Source: Pontibacter fetidus (GTDB taxonomy: Bacteria > Bacteroidota > Bacteroidia > Cytophagales > Hymenobacteraceae). From it: a stretch of 64,000 nt of DNA. The stretch's first letter is position 1, and every line of letters starts with the position of its first letter. Below are positions 1-7,543 of this stretch, in pieces. The position numbers and the translations under genes were made by a program. Below the pieces are notes generated by a model that searched no databases, was not told where the DNA came from, and worked only from the letters and a program-made list of their open reading frames with translations. The stretch is taken from contig NZ_JAAEAA010000010.1 in NCBI RefSeq assembly GCF_010119545.1, positions 80,872 through 144,871 on the forward strand, given 5' to 3'.

Positions 1-2033
1 GTTGCGGTTGTTTTTACCTGGAAGTCTTCGCCTTTTTCGTAGAAGGTAAGTTCGCAGCGCTCTATGGTCTGGCCTTTTCGGGCTACCATGGTAAAGTCTA
101 TTTCCGGGATGCTTCCCAGCCATAGTACGCGGGCGTTCATGCGGGTACTGTCGGGGCGGTGCGGCTGTGCGATGGCACTGCTTATGAGATCCGGTTTTAT
201 AGTTGTACCAGGAATCTTAAAATCGAACCAGAACGAGAGCGGCTCTTCCAGTCCTACACTATGCATGTAGTTGTAAAGTGATTTATTTAAGCCAGCGCTG
301 AACAAACTATGGTCGGTACCTTTCGGGTCGTTGTGCCACAGGTCGTTGTAAGCAAAGCCGCCTTCTTCGGGGCCCACTTTCACCACGCCATACTTTTCGG
401 GGTTCTTGCCGATCGGGCTATGGGCTGTCATGCTGAAACGGTGCCAGTAACCGGATTGAATTACGTTATTCTCGAACAACTGCCGCACTACTTCCAAGGA
501 GTCAACTGTTTCCTGGGTAGTTTCGGTCGGGAAGCCATACATCAGATAGGCGTGCACCATAATGCCGGCTTGCGTAAAGCTGTCGGTTACGCGGGCTACC
601 TGCGCTATCGTTACGCCTTTTTCCATCAAAGCCAGTAATCGGTCCGAAGCTACTTCCAATCCCCCCGAAACGGCAATACAACCCGACTCAGCCAATAAAC
701 GGCACAGGTCGGGCGTAAAAGTCTTTTCGAAACGGATATTTCCCCACCAGCTTATTTTTACACCACGGCGCAACAGTTCAATGGCCATGTCGCGGAGCGG
801 AGCAGGCGGTGCTGCCTCATCCACAAAATGGAATCCGGTCTGGCCAGTCTGGGCAATGATCTCTTCAATTCTATCTACCAGTAAGGTTGCCGGTGCCACA
901 TCGTAACGGCGGATATAATCGAGGGTAATGTCGCAGAAGGAGCAGCGTTTCCAGTAGCAGCCGTGCGCTACGGTCAGTTTGTTCCAGCGGCCGTCGCTCC
1001 ACAGGCGGTGCATTGGGTTCACCACATCTATCACCGACAGGTAATCTTTTATCGGCAGGCCGTTATAGTCGGGCGTGCCTACTTCGGTGTGTGGTATATC
1101 CGGGTCGGTGCAGTTGTTGATGTAGGTAACCTCGCCATTTTGCAGCATAAACGTGCGTTGCAGGTTTTCTGCTTCGCGTTTGCCCTGCAGGTATTCAATC
1201 AGTTTCAGCCACGGACCTTCACCATCATCCAGCGTTACAAAATCGATGTACTTGAACAGGCGCGGTTCTTTTAGCCCACGGAGCTCAGTGTTCGGGTAGC
1301 CGCCGCCCATGGCCGTTTTTATAGTTGGGTAGTTCGTTTTGATATGCTGCGCCAGCCGTAAACCGCCATACAAGTTACCCGGAAAAGGAATAGAGAAACC
1401 AACTATAGTTGGCTGTACCTGCTGCAAGTGCTCTTCCAGAATCTCTAATAAAAACTGGTCTACCAGGTTCGGTTCCTGCTGCAGTTCTTCTTCCAAAGGG
1501 TCGAACGACGTGGCCGACAAAGCCAGTTTTTCGGCGTAGCGGCTGAAAGCAAAGTAAGGGCAGACAGTTTCTTTGATCAGGTCACCGAGATCTTCTAAGT
1601 ACAGCGTAGCCAGGTAACGTGCCCTGTCTGTAATGCCCATGCTGCCAAACGCATATTCCAGGTCTTCCACCTGGTCAAATCGAGATCCTTCAGGTAAATA
1701 ACGGCTGTAGCTGATCTGCTGGGCTATCGTTAAATCTTTGTTCTGCAGAAAACGGATGACCGGCTCCACCGTGTTCAGGTACTCGCGTTTCAGCTTCAAA
1801 ATCCGGAAACTGTTATCCGATAACTCATAGTCGCCCGCTTCAATAGCTCCAAATATTTTTGACAGACCTGCTTTGGAGAACATGCGCAATACCAACTCAA
1901 TGCCCAGATCAGCCTGCGCCACGTTGAAGCCCTGTCCGCGCAAAAAGCCGGTTAAGTAGGCCGTAGCCGGGTAAGGTGTATTCAGCTGGGTAAGTGGTGG
2001 CGTTATGAGCAGTATGGTGGGCGTAGTTTCCAA
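1..2033 (-). CDS. B12-binding domain radical SAM protein, partial (C-terminus beyond left edge)
   Basis: The reading frame is open from 2033 to the window edge, giving about 677 residues. The N-terminal part resembles a cobalamin-binding domain (TILLITPPLTQLNTPYP near residue 5). A radical SAM core follows, with the cluster motif CYWKRCSFC at residues 359-367, read as CX4CX2C instead of the usual CX3CX2C. Downstream are HFVDEA and a GGLEVASDRLL-type segment typical of the fold. Such proteins bind a 4Fe-4S cluster and S-adenosylmethionine; the substrate cannot be told. The start is inferred to be TTG at 2033: an in-frame stop lies at 2079-2081 and there is no ATG between. A promoter-like TACTTTTG sits just upstream. 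It is transcribed leftward, with no partner gene visible in the window. Confidence 0.85.
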   Translation of the reverse strand, partial: METTPTILLITPPLTQLNTPYPATAYLTGFLRGQGFNVAQADLGIELVLRMFSKAGLSKIFGAIEAGDYELSDNSFRILKLKREYLNTVEPVIRFLQNKDLTIAQQISYSRYLPEGSRFDQVEDLEYAFGSMGITDRARYLATLYLEDLGDLIKETVCPYFAFSRYAEKLALSATSFDPLEEELQQEPNLVDQFLLEILEEHLQQVQPTIVGFSIPFPGNLYGGLRLAQHIKTNYPTIKTAMGGGYPNTELRGLKEPRLFKYIDFVTLDDGEGPWLKLIEYLQGKREAENLQRTFMLQNGEVTYINNCTDPDIPHTEVGTPDYNGLPIKDYLSVIDVVNPMHRLWSDGRWNKLTVAHGCYWKRCSFCDITLDYIRRYDVAPATLLVDRIEEIIAQTGQTGFHFVDEAAPPAPLRDMAIELLRRGVKISWWGNIRFEKTFTPDLCRLLAESGCIAVSGGLEVASDRLLALMEKGVTIAQVARVTDSFTQAGIMVHAYLMYGFPTETTQETVDSLEVVRQLFENNVIQSGYWHRFSMTAHSPIGKNPEKYGVVKVGPEEGGFAYNDLWHNDPKGTDHSLFSAGLNKSLYNYMHSVGLEEPLSFWFDFKIPGTTIKPDLISSAIAQPHRPDSTRMNARVLWLGSIPEIDFTMVARKGQTIERCELTFYEKGEDFQVKTTA

Positions 2034-2064
2034 AGTATAAAAATTAAAGTATAAGCCTGTCCTG

Positions 2065-2072
2065 CAAAAGTA
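2065..2072 (-). promoter_or_regulatory. -7 element for the radical SAM gene
   Basis: On the minus strand the sequence reads TACTTTTG, an exact match to the Bacteroidota -7 consensus TAnnTTTG, about 32 bases before the TTG start. No clear -33 TTTG is seen. Confidence 0.5.
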
Positions 2073-2204
2073 CAGATTTTATGGCATAGTGTTTTGAAAC
2101 AGCTGAAAGGTAGCCGCGGGTTCAGTTCTATAGGTAAGATGTAGGCTATAGTTGAGGCAAGCTTCTTCGCTTGTAGCAAACTATAGTTTGGGCATCCCGG
2201 CTTA

Positions 2205-2223
2205 GTCGAATCTGAGATTCGAC
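2205..2223. repeat. Inverted repeat, perfect 9-bp arms
   Basis: GTCGAATCTGAGATTCGAC is a perfect 19-base inverted repeat with a single central base. It lies in the roughly 270-base spacer between the radical SAM gene and the DUF2798 gene. No poly-T follows, so it looks like an intergenic repeat hairpin and not a terminator. The same spacer contains four AACTATA/TATAGTT motifs. Confidence 0.6.
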
Positions 2224-2237
2224 TTTATAGTTCGTCA

Positions 2238-2252
2238 CGGAAATAATTTCCG
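2238..2252. repeat. Inverted repeat CGGAAAT-A-ATTTCCG
   Basis: A second short palindrome sits 14 bases after the first. The half-unit GTCGGAAATAAT recurs at about 2279-2290, so this spacer is built from repeated modules. Nothing else is seen between 2080 and 2303. Confidence 0.5.
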
Positions 2253-2303
2253 AGCCAGGAATGAGAGGCGACCCGGGTGTCGGAAATAATCTGAAACTAT
2301 AGG

Positions 2304-2531
2304 TTAGCGGCCTGCTGCTTTGTTTACGGCGTAGTTTACAGCAGGCACAATACCCAGCACAGTTATCGAGATCATGAAGAAGATAACGAAAAAGGAATTA
2401 AACCAGCGAACTATAAAATCAGATGGAATGCCGAAGGTATAGAGCTCCAGGGCAGACGCAAGCAAAATACTGATGATCAGGATGACCAGCAGTTTGGTTT
2501 TAAGTTGTGCAGAGATAAGCGCCTTCTTCAT
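2304..2531 (-). CDS. DUF2798-like small two-helix membrane protein
   Basis: This 75-residue protein has two predicted membrane helices (about residues 12-31 and 44-66), separated by a short loop with SDFIVRWF, and a basic C-terminus. The layout and the SDF-RW motif resemble the DUF2798 family of small inner-membrane proteins, whose function is unknown. It is monocistronic and carries a good promoter 21 bases upstream. The family assignment is from memory of its pattern and is moderately sure; that it is a real membrane protein is more certain. Confidence 0.75.
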   Translation of the reverse strand: MKKALISAQLKTKLLVILIISILLASALELYTFGIPSDFIVRWFNSFFVIFFMISITVLGIVPAVNYAVNKAAGR

Positions 2532-2551
2532 GGGTGGTTAAACTATAGCTG

Positions 2552-2583
2552 CAAAGGTACAACCGGCAACTATAGTTGGGCAA
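2552..2583 (-). promoter_or_regulatory. Promoter of the DUF2798-like gene (TTG-N21-TACCTTTG)
   Basis: On the minus strand TTG at 2583-2581 is followed after 21 bases by TACCTTTG (2559-2552). This is a good match to the Bacteroidota housekeeping promoter. An AACTATAGTT palindrome (2568-2577) lies in the spacer between the two elements. Confidence 0.6.
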
Positions 2584-2584
2584 C

Positions 2585-2758
2585 TTATGAGTGGCCTTTT
2601 TGTGCTTCCTCCTCCTCGCGCTGCTGGCTGCTTTTGTTAGTTGTAGTTGCTTTCGCCTGCGGTGGCGCAGACGGTGTTTGCTGTTTTACTCTATTGATGT
2701 CAGAAGAATCGTCTTTGCTGGTTTCTTTACGTGGGTCTACGGGTTTGTTCTGTTTCAT
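2585..2758 (-). CDS. Small hydrophilic protein, 57 residues, unknown function
   Basis: The minus strand encodes a 57-residue protein beginning MKQNKPVDPRKETSKDD and ending EEEEAQKGHS. It is almost entirely polar and probably disordered, with no cysteine and no membrane segment. It resembles in style the 63-residue protein at 10000-10191 (Lys/Gln/Asn-rich start, charged tail); both may belong to a group of small stress-related disordered proteins, which is inference. Its stop lies 2 bases before the -33 element of the DUF2798 gene. Confidence 0.5.
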   Translation of the reverse strand: MKQNKPVDPRKETSKDDSSDINRVKQQTPSAPPQAKATTTNKSSQQREEEEAQKGHS

Positions 2759-2872
2759 AGCTATTGGTTATAGAGGTTTATACTGCTCATACGGTTTTGG
2801 GGAGCACGGGGATAACTAACTATAAATTGAATGCGGTCGTAGAAAAGGTATGTTAAACAGAACAATACAACT

Positions 2873-3151
2873 ATGAATAGCAAACCATTAAAAACGATAC
2901 TGTTAGCTGCCTTTTTTGCCGGTGGCTTATCTATAACTGCCTGCGATACCGGCCAGCGCCCCGGCGAGGCAAATACCGAAGACAGCGACCACGTAGAAGA
3001 AGGCTCGATGAACGAAGGGTATAACTCAGACGAAAGCAATACAGATACCACTGACATGGCTGCACCTTACAACGATGCCGAAGGAGCTGTACACGCCGGT
3101 GATGGTAAAAGTGATGGTGTTGACAGAGAGGATGTTGATGAAAAGCAATAA
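2873..3151 (+). CDS. Small acidic lipoprotein, unknown function
   Basis: The protein has 92 residues. The N-terminus is a lipoprotein signal peptide: a basic start, a hydrophobic core LLAAFFAGG, then lipobox SITAC with the lipidated Cys at residue 24. The mature part is short, rich in Asp, Glu, Ser and Thr, and lacks recognisable domains. It is probably anchored to the outer membrane or periplasmic side. It is followed by a clear terminator at 3175-3211 and appears monocistronic. No family is recognised. Confidence 0.7.
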   Translation: MNSKPLKTILLAAFFAGGLSITACDTGQRPGEANTEDSDHVEEGSMNEGYNSDESNTDTTDMAAPYNDAEGAVHAGDGKSDGVDREDVDEKQ

Positions 3152-3174
3152 AGCAATATATTTTTGTCTTTATT

Positions 3175-3211
3175 AAAAGGAAGTGTAATGTAAGTTATAC
3201 TTCCTTTTTTT
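3175..3211 (+). terminator. Rho-independent terminator after the acidic lipoprotein gene
   Basis: AAAAGGAAGT and ACTTCCTTTT form a 10-bp stem across a 14-base loop, and the 3' arm runs into a T tract (TTTTTTT). Confidence 0.8.
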
Positions 3212-3649
3212 GTAGGGCTTTGGTAAAGACCTGGCGCTTGCGCAGGTCATGCTATAGTTGATCTTTTTTCATGTCGAGCGTCAGCCGAGGGATCTATCTC
3301 AGCTTATAGTTGAAGTTTATAGTTCGTCATTTCGAACAGCGTGAGAAATCTGAATCCTATAGTTGCAATCTATACTTACTCATACCAAACATTTTCTTTC
3401 ATAGCTACTTCCAATCCTGGGAGCTCTACTTGCCTATCGTTTCAATTACACTTTGGTGCCCTCACGGCCGGGAGGCCTCGTCTTCGGGCATCGCGCTGTG
3501 TACATTTCTTTTTCTCGTGCCTCTAAATGGCTGCGCCACCAGAAATCTACAAGGCGCTCAACCCAAAGACTGATATCAATTCGATAGTTACCTGTATCTA
3601 TAGTTTGAACTGGTAAGCTTCGAGATTGATCGTGGCTATAGTTCCGTAG

Positions 3650-3669
3650 GGACAGGTCGAGACCTGTCC
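3650..3669. repeat. Perfect inverted repeat GGACAGGTC-GA-GACCTGTCC
   Basis: Two 9-base arms flank a 2-base centre. There is no T tract, so this is a repeat hairpin and not a terminator. Confidence 0.6.
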
Positions 3670-3723
3670 GATCTTGGACTGCAACTATAGAACTATAGTT
3701 TAAAAATTGGTAAGGCAGAAATT

Positions 3724-3750
3724 CCCCTCTTGAGAGGGGCAGGGGTGTGT
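3724..3750. repeat. Intergenic repeat copy A (CCCCTCTTGAGAGGGG module)
   Basis: CCCCTCTTGAGAGGGG followed by CAGGGGTGTGT. The first 20 bases recur, with one G fewer, at 63701-63720 beside the transposase. This identifies it as a dispersed element present at least twice in the window; variants occur at 3835-3876 and 3891-3950. Confidence 0.7.
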
Positions 3751-3984
3751 TATAGTAAAGTCTTAACGTATCTTCTCACAAGATCCTTCCAGGATGACAA
3801 AAGAAAAGTAGCAGAAACTCCCTCTCCTGTTTTGGGGGTAGGGGCCCTCTTTAAAAGGAGAGGGCTGGGGTGAGGTAAAAACTCCCCCCTTGACTACCGA
3901 GAACGAGAGTTGGAAAGTAGTGGGCATTGCTCTGAGGGGTTAGGGGTGGCTGGACCACGGCAACTATAAAATTATAAACCCGAA

Positions 3985-4019
3985 ACAAAAAAAGCTGCTC
4001 CCATTACAGAAGCAGCTTT
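3985..4019 (-). terminator. Terminator of the btuB-btuG operon
   Basis: On the minus strand AAAGCTGCT pairs with AGCAGCTTT across an 11-base loop, followed by a run of seven T. It lies 21 bases after the stop codon of the propeller lipoprotein gene. Confidence 0.8.
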
Positions 4020-4039
4020 CACTAAACAACCAACTTTAC

Positions 4040-5128
4040 TTAATTAAAAACAAAGCCATTAGGTCCGATTCCGGCTTTAAACTCTTGTAGTTTCGTGCCG
4101 GTTGGGCTATAGATAAACACAGTTCCATCGCTGCTGAAGTTATTGTTGTCGGAGCCATAGATGTTTCCTGTTTCAGGGTCTACTTCCATGCCGTAAAAGC
4201 TGCGGCCAAGCACAACGGTAGAGGTCAGTTGGGTTGCCGTTACTGCCTGCGAGTACGTTTTGCCCAGGTAAGTATAGTACAGCTTATCGCCGGCGCCGTT
4301 TACAGACAGGTTTTTAGGAATGCTCTGATTGCTTGGGAAAGTATAGGTAGTTTCGATGGCATTGGCTGTTGTGTTGAGCTTCGCTAGCGCGCCTGGTGTC
4401 GTTTTCGTGTAATCTATCGCAGACCAGTCGTCGGTATACACAACTTTGCCCGAACACAGTACCCAGATGTGGTTGTTTTTGTCCTGCACAAATTCTGATG
4501 GGCTGTCAGGAGTTTCGAACGTATTTTCGACCACGTCGGTAGCCGTGTTTATGACCGAAACAGTATTGCCGCCGCTGTTGGCTACATAAAGTTTGCCATT
4601 TGCCAGTATCAGTTGCTCTGGCATAGCACCAACAGGAATTGTTTTAATAACAGTATTGGTTTCAAGATTGATGACAGATACACGGCCGTTTCCACCAAAA
4701 GCTACCCATTCTGTTACATAGCCTTTGTTATGATTTAAGGCAGCAAAATAGCGCGGCGATTTCAGGCCCTGTATAGTTCCTACAGATTTGAAGGTCTGCT
4801 TTTCTACTACCTCTATTTTATTGCTATTATTGGCAACTATGTAGGCATGGTCTTCAAACAGCGTCATCGATTGAACCACATCGCCAAGCAGCTGGTCATC
4901 GTTGTTTTTACTGAAAATGTCGTTCTCAAAATGGCTGCTGGCTTTGTGGTAAAAAGATACAGAACCATTGGGTGTACCAAAATTGCCTTCGTTTACTATA
5001 AAAACGCCTTTCCCGGATAACGAGAAGGGTTCTTCAGTGTCGGAGCTGTCGCAACTGGTAAATACAAAAGTGCTTGTAAAGAGCAGAACAGCCAGGTAAA
5101 AGCTGCGGAACAAGGGAGTATTTTTCAT
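4040..5128 (-). CDS. BtuG-like surface beta-propeller lipoprotein (YncE/DUF5074-type)
   Basis: This 362-residue protein has a lipoprotein signal peptide (lipobox FTSC, lipidated Cys 26) followed by an acidic segment DSSDTEEP of the kind linked to surface export in Bacteroidota. The rest is a YncE/NHL-like propeller with repeated blades such as GNGRVSVINLETNTVIKTI and GNTVSVINTATDVVENTF. It lies 24 bases after a BtuB-type receptor gene, behind a cobalamin riboswitch. In Bacteroides the protein in this position, BtuG, is a surface lipoprotein that captures cobalamin and hands it to BtuB. The match here is by architecture and context, not by demonstrated homology. The role is therefore inferred as the B12-capturing partner of the receptor. 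A terminator follows. Confidence 0.8.
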   Translation of the reverse strand: MKNTPLFRSFYLAVLLFTSTFVFTSCDSSDTEEPFSLSGKGVFIVNEGNFGTPNGSVSFYHKASSHFENDIFSKNNDDQLLGDVVQSMTLFEDHAYIVANNSNKIEVVEKQTFKSVGTIQGLKSPRYFAALNHNKGYVTEWVAFGGNGRVSVINLETNTVIKTIPVGAMPEQLILANGKLYVANSGGNTVSVINTATDVVENTFETPDSPSEFVQDKNNHIWVLCSGKVVYTDDWSAIDYTKTTPGALAKLNTTANAIETTYTFPSNQSIPKNLSVNGAGDKLYYTYLGKTYSQAVTATQLTSTVVLGRSFYGMEVDPETGNIYGSDNNNFSSDGTVFIYSPTGTKLQEFKAGIGPNGFVFN

Positions 5129-5152
5129 TTTTATAGTTTTAGATAATTATAG

Positions 5153-7123
5153 TTAAGGAATGATGAATCGTAAACTGAAAGTATAGCCACGGGGCGGCAT
5201 AGCACGGTAAGCCATGGTCTGGTAAACCGTGTTGGTAATGTTCTCTGTCCGAAGCGAAAGGATAAGCTTACATTGGTTCAGGTGTAATTGCTTGCTAAGA
5301 GCAGCATTTATCAGTATAAAACTTTCGAGGGGCCTGGTTTCGGAGTTGGTAGTATAGCGCAGGCCAGTATAGTTCAAATCGGTGTGCAGTTGCCAGTTTT
5401 TATAGGTAAGGCCGGTTGCTACCACGGCCTTGTGGCGTGGCACATACATCAGTTGCCTGCCTTTGTCGCCCTGGCCCTCGTACACTGCCACCTGCTCCGA
5501 CGAAGTATAAGTATAGCCCGCCGAGCCGGTAAGTTTCAGGGTTCCTATAGTTGCTGTCAGTTGCTGGCTTAGTTCCAGGCCCATTGCCCGTACTTTTTGC
5601 AGATTTATAGGTCGCCAGCGTCCGGTTTCATCCTCCGTCCATTGTATCCAGTCGTCAACCAGCATGTGGTAGGTGGTGGCTTCGGTTTCCAAGAGCAGCG
5701 TGTTGCCAACTATAAACAGGTGGCGCAAGCCGGCTTCTTTGCTCCAGCCTTGTTCTGGTTTAAGGGTAGGGTTGCCGGCGCCGACCCAAAAGCGGTCGTT
5801 TAAGGTAGGCACGCGGTAGCTGCCCGATACATTTCCTTTTAAAAACAACTGGTGTTGGGCCTGTTGGTAAAATTTCCAGTTAAAGCCCAGGGCTGGCGTA
5901 GGAGCGGGGTTATAGTCTGTTACAAAAGCCTGGCGCAGGTTCAGGCTCAGGTCTATAGTTTGGGTAGGGTCGTAACGGAAAAGCGCGAATAAAGCTGCCC
6001 TGTTCTCCTGTTCTGTTTGGGCATAACCATCATTTTCAGCTACAAAGTGTTGCAGGTTTACGCCACCGCGCAGGCTCCAGTTTTTGCCTTTGGTATAGGT
6101 CTGTTCAGCCTGCAATTGGTAGGTCTGCACATCGGCTACAGAGTTTGTTGCGTCATCCGTATAGTTCAGGAAATCTTTAAAGTAAGCCAGCTTTACATCC
6201 GTAGTTCCCCAGTTGCCATCGTGTTGCAATTGCGTTAGCAGGCGCAGGTTTTTGTCGAGCTGTTCTGCGCCGCTTGCCGAGCCCATGGCCGGCTGTAGTT
6301 CCCGGTCGGTAAAGGTGTACCAGGCATGCAGGCCTATTTTAGTACCTGGTGTTAATTGCCAGGTAAGGTCCTGGGTAAAACCGTATTGTTGCTGGGCAGC
6401 ATGGTCCTGGGTGCGCTCCGGCTTACCTGCCCGCGAGAGATCTTTGTACATGAAATCATTCTCAGCAGATTTGTGGTAAGCGCCTATGCCCACCTGTAGT
6501 TTATCGTTGCCATAGCTGATGCGGCCATTACTGAAGTAGCTGCTGATATCGCTGCATGAAAGTCCGGATTTTGTAAAGTTGCCTTCAAAAGCACCAAACT
6601 GCTGTTGCAGGTCTAGCCCGAACCCTTTGGTAGTATAGGTTGGAGAGTTCAGCAAAACAGCTCCCCCAATAGCCCCGCTGCCATATGTGGCGCCCGCCGA
6701 CCCGCTTTGTACCGAAACATCTCCAAATCCGCTCAGCGGCAGCGTCGAAAAATCAGATTGCCCCAGGGTAGGTAAGCCAATGTTCAGCCCGTTCCAGAGC
6801 ACGGCCGTTTGCGAAGCGTTGGTTCCCCTAAACGATACACTCGAAAGTCCGCTTACGCCATAGCTTTTGAAATAAACGGGTGTGCGTGCCTGCAGGGCAT
6901 CGGCCAGTGAACTACTGGTGTAGGTTTGCAGGTAGGCGCTGTCTATAGTTGTAACGCGGCTGCCGGCGGAATATACTTCGGCAGGTTTGCCAAAAACATG
7001 AACGCTTTGCAGCTGGTAATGCGAGGTATCCTGTTGCGCCAAAGCGGGGCAGGCAACTATAGCCAGAACTATAAAAAGTAAAATGCGGTTTGCCACAACT
7101 ATAATGCTTTCATCCCGAAGCAT
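5153..7123 (-). CDS. btuB: TonB-dependent outer-membrane receptor, BtuB-like (cobalamin uptake)
   Basis: The protein has 656 residues. A signal peptide (hydrophobic core about residues 12-27, cleavage near ALAQQ) is followed by a TonB-box-like segment and a plug domain. Plug signatures include VSFRGTNASQTAVLWNGLNI and VQSGSAGATYGSGAIGGAV. A C-terminal beta-barrel ends in the aromatic-rich strand YTFSLRFIIP. The size is close to BtuB and smaller than SusC-type receptors. A cobalamin riboswitch lies directly upstream and a BtuG-like lipoprotein directly downstream, so the substrate is most likely vitamin B12 or a related corrinoid. Import would use TonB energy, and expression should be repressed when cobalamin is plentiful. 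Confidence 0.9.
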   Translation of the reverse strand: MLRDESIIVVANRILLFIVLAIVACPALAQQDTSHYQLQSVHVFGKPAEVYSAGSRVTTIDSAYLQTYTSSSLADALQARTPVYFKSYGVSGLSSVSFRGTNASQTAVLWNGLNIGLPTLGQSDFSTLPLSGFGDVSVQSGSAGATYGSGAIGGAVLLNSPTYTTKGFGLDLQQQFGAFEGNFTKSGLSCSDISSYFSNGRISYGNDKLQVGIGAYHKSAENDFMYKDLSRAGKPERTQDHAAQQQYGFTQDLTWQLTPGTKIGLHAWYTFTDRELQPAMGSASGAEQLDKNLRLLTQLQHDGNWGTTDVKLAYFKDFLNYTDDATNSVADVQTYQLQAEQTYTKGKNWSLRGGVNLQHFVAENDGYAQTEQENRAALFALFRYDPTQTIDLSLNLRQAFVTDYNPAPTPALGFNWKFYQQAQHQLFLKGNVSGSYRVPTLNDRFWVGAGNPTLKPEQGWSKEAGLRHLFIVGNTLLLETEATTYHMLVDDWIQWTEDETGRWRPINLQKVRAMGLELSQQLTATIGTLKLTGSAGYTYTSSEQVAVYEGQGDKGRQLMYVPRHKAVVATGLTYKNWQLHTDLNYTGLRYTTNSETRPLESFILINAALSKQLHLNQCKLILSLRTENITNTVYQTMAYRAMPPRGYTFSLRFIIP

Positions 7124-7204
7124 ACTTATGGGCCAGAAACGTGTGCAGCAAAAGCCAGGCTTGGCATAAACTGTGCAGCTCTTTACCCGAAAGCATACGA
7201 CAAA

Positions 7205-7397
7205 TAGTGTCCGGACTGGCAGGTCTCCTGGCTCTCTTCAGTTAGCCCGCCTTCCCATACGGTTTGTTGTACAGTGGCTTTGGTGTTGAGCTAACCCCTT
7301 TTATGAAGAATACAGTTGCGGGAACAGCACAGGTATTGCACCTGTTTCCCTTTTAAGGCCGGAACTACAGACTATAGTTACAGCCACCAATCGGGAG
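7205..7397 (-). promoter_or_regulatory. Cobalamin riboswitch (adenosylcobalamin-type leader)
   Basis: Read on the minus strand, the leader contains the hallmark elements in order: GGGAAACAGGTGCAATACCT and CTGTTCCCGCAACTGT; the box AGCCACTG; GGGAAGGCGG; and GAGCCAGGAGACCTGCC. These match the conserved B12-box layout. The start of btuB is about 80 bases downstream. In Gram-negative bacteria such elements mask the start region when cobalamin is bound. A -7 element (7398-7405) sits immediately upstream, so the transcript would begin almost exactly at the aptamer. Confidence 0.95.
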
Positions 7398-7405
7398 CAA
7401 ATGTA
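7398..7405 (-). promoter_or_regulatory. -7 element (TACATTTG) for the riboswitch-btuB transcript
   Basis: The minus strand reads TACATTTG, an exact TAnnTTTG match, placing the transcript start about 6 bases downstream at the edge of the cobalamin aptamer. No clear -33 element is seen in the AT-rich DNA upstream. Confidence 0.6.
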
Positions 7406-7543
7406 ATGAATAATTATTAATGAAGAATGAATTATCACGAGTGAATAATGAATAATAAAGCAAAAGACGAATGTTTACTTTGGAAGGATTAATGCGTACC
7501 AAGGTTCAATAGCAATTAGTCATTACTAATTAATCATTAAAAA
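7405..7543. repeat. AT-rich AATGAATAAT-type repeat tract
   Basis: The spacer between the riboswitch promoter and the glycosylase gene is dominated by imperfect reiterations of TAATGAATAAT and ATTAATCATTA on both strands. No gene is seen. Tracts of this kind are common spacer repeats in Bacteroidota (recollection). It may supply the promoter DNA for both flanking genes. Confidence 0.5.

Larger units (their letters stand above)
3241..3984. repeat. Gene-free island of intergenic repeat modules
   Basis: About 750 bases contain no credible gene. Visible modules are: a TCGAGCGTCAGCCGAGGGAT block near 3273; a related TTTCGAACAGCGTGAGAAAT block near 3329; a GC-rich block at about 3450-3560; a hairpin at 3650-3669; and three C-rich/G-rich stem modules at 3724-3750, 3835-3876 and 3891-3950. 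An AGATCCTTCCAGGATGACAA block occurs near 3780. Nine TATAGTT/AACTATA words are spread between them. Similar compact modules are common in Cytophagales spacers (recollection, not a search). Confidence 0.65.

Noticed and set aside
309..1539. Several plus-strand frames of 66-114 residues
   Set aside because: They lie opposite the radical SAM gene, whose minus-strand frame is continuous and has a clear family motif.
2505..2819. 104-residue plus-strand frame rich in Cys, and the 98-residue minus-strand frame at 2761-3057
   Set aside because: Both are shadows. The first covers a promoter and two minus-strand genes; the second is antisense to the acidic lipoprotein with its clear lipobox.
3310..3573. 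Frames of 87 and 61 residues on the plus strand in the repeat island
   Set aside because: They run through repeat modules and have no family features, no promoter and an odd composition.
7205..7397. A protein-coding gene upstream of btuB
   Set aside because: The sequence is fully explained by the cobalamin riboswitch elements.
7478..7485. TACTTTGG as a promoter for the methyladenine glycosylase
   Set aside because: It misses the TAnnTTTG consensus by one position and has no -33 element.
7405..7543. CRISPR-like or tandem repeat array
   Set aside because: The AT-rich units are imperfect, irregularly spaced and lack unique spacers. No CRISPR array was seen anywhere in the window.
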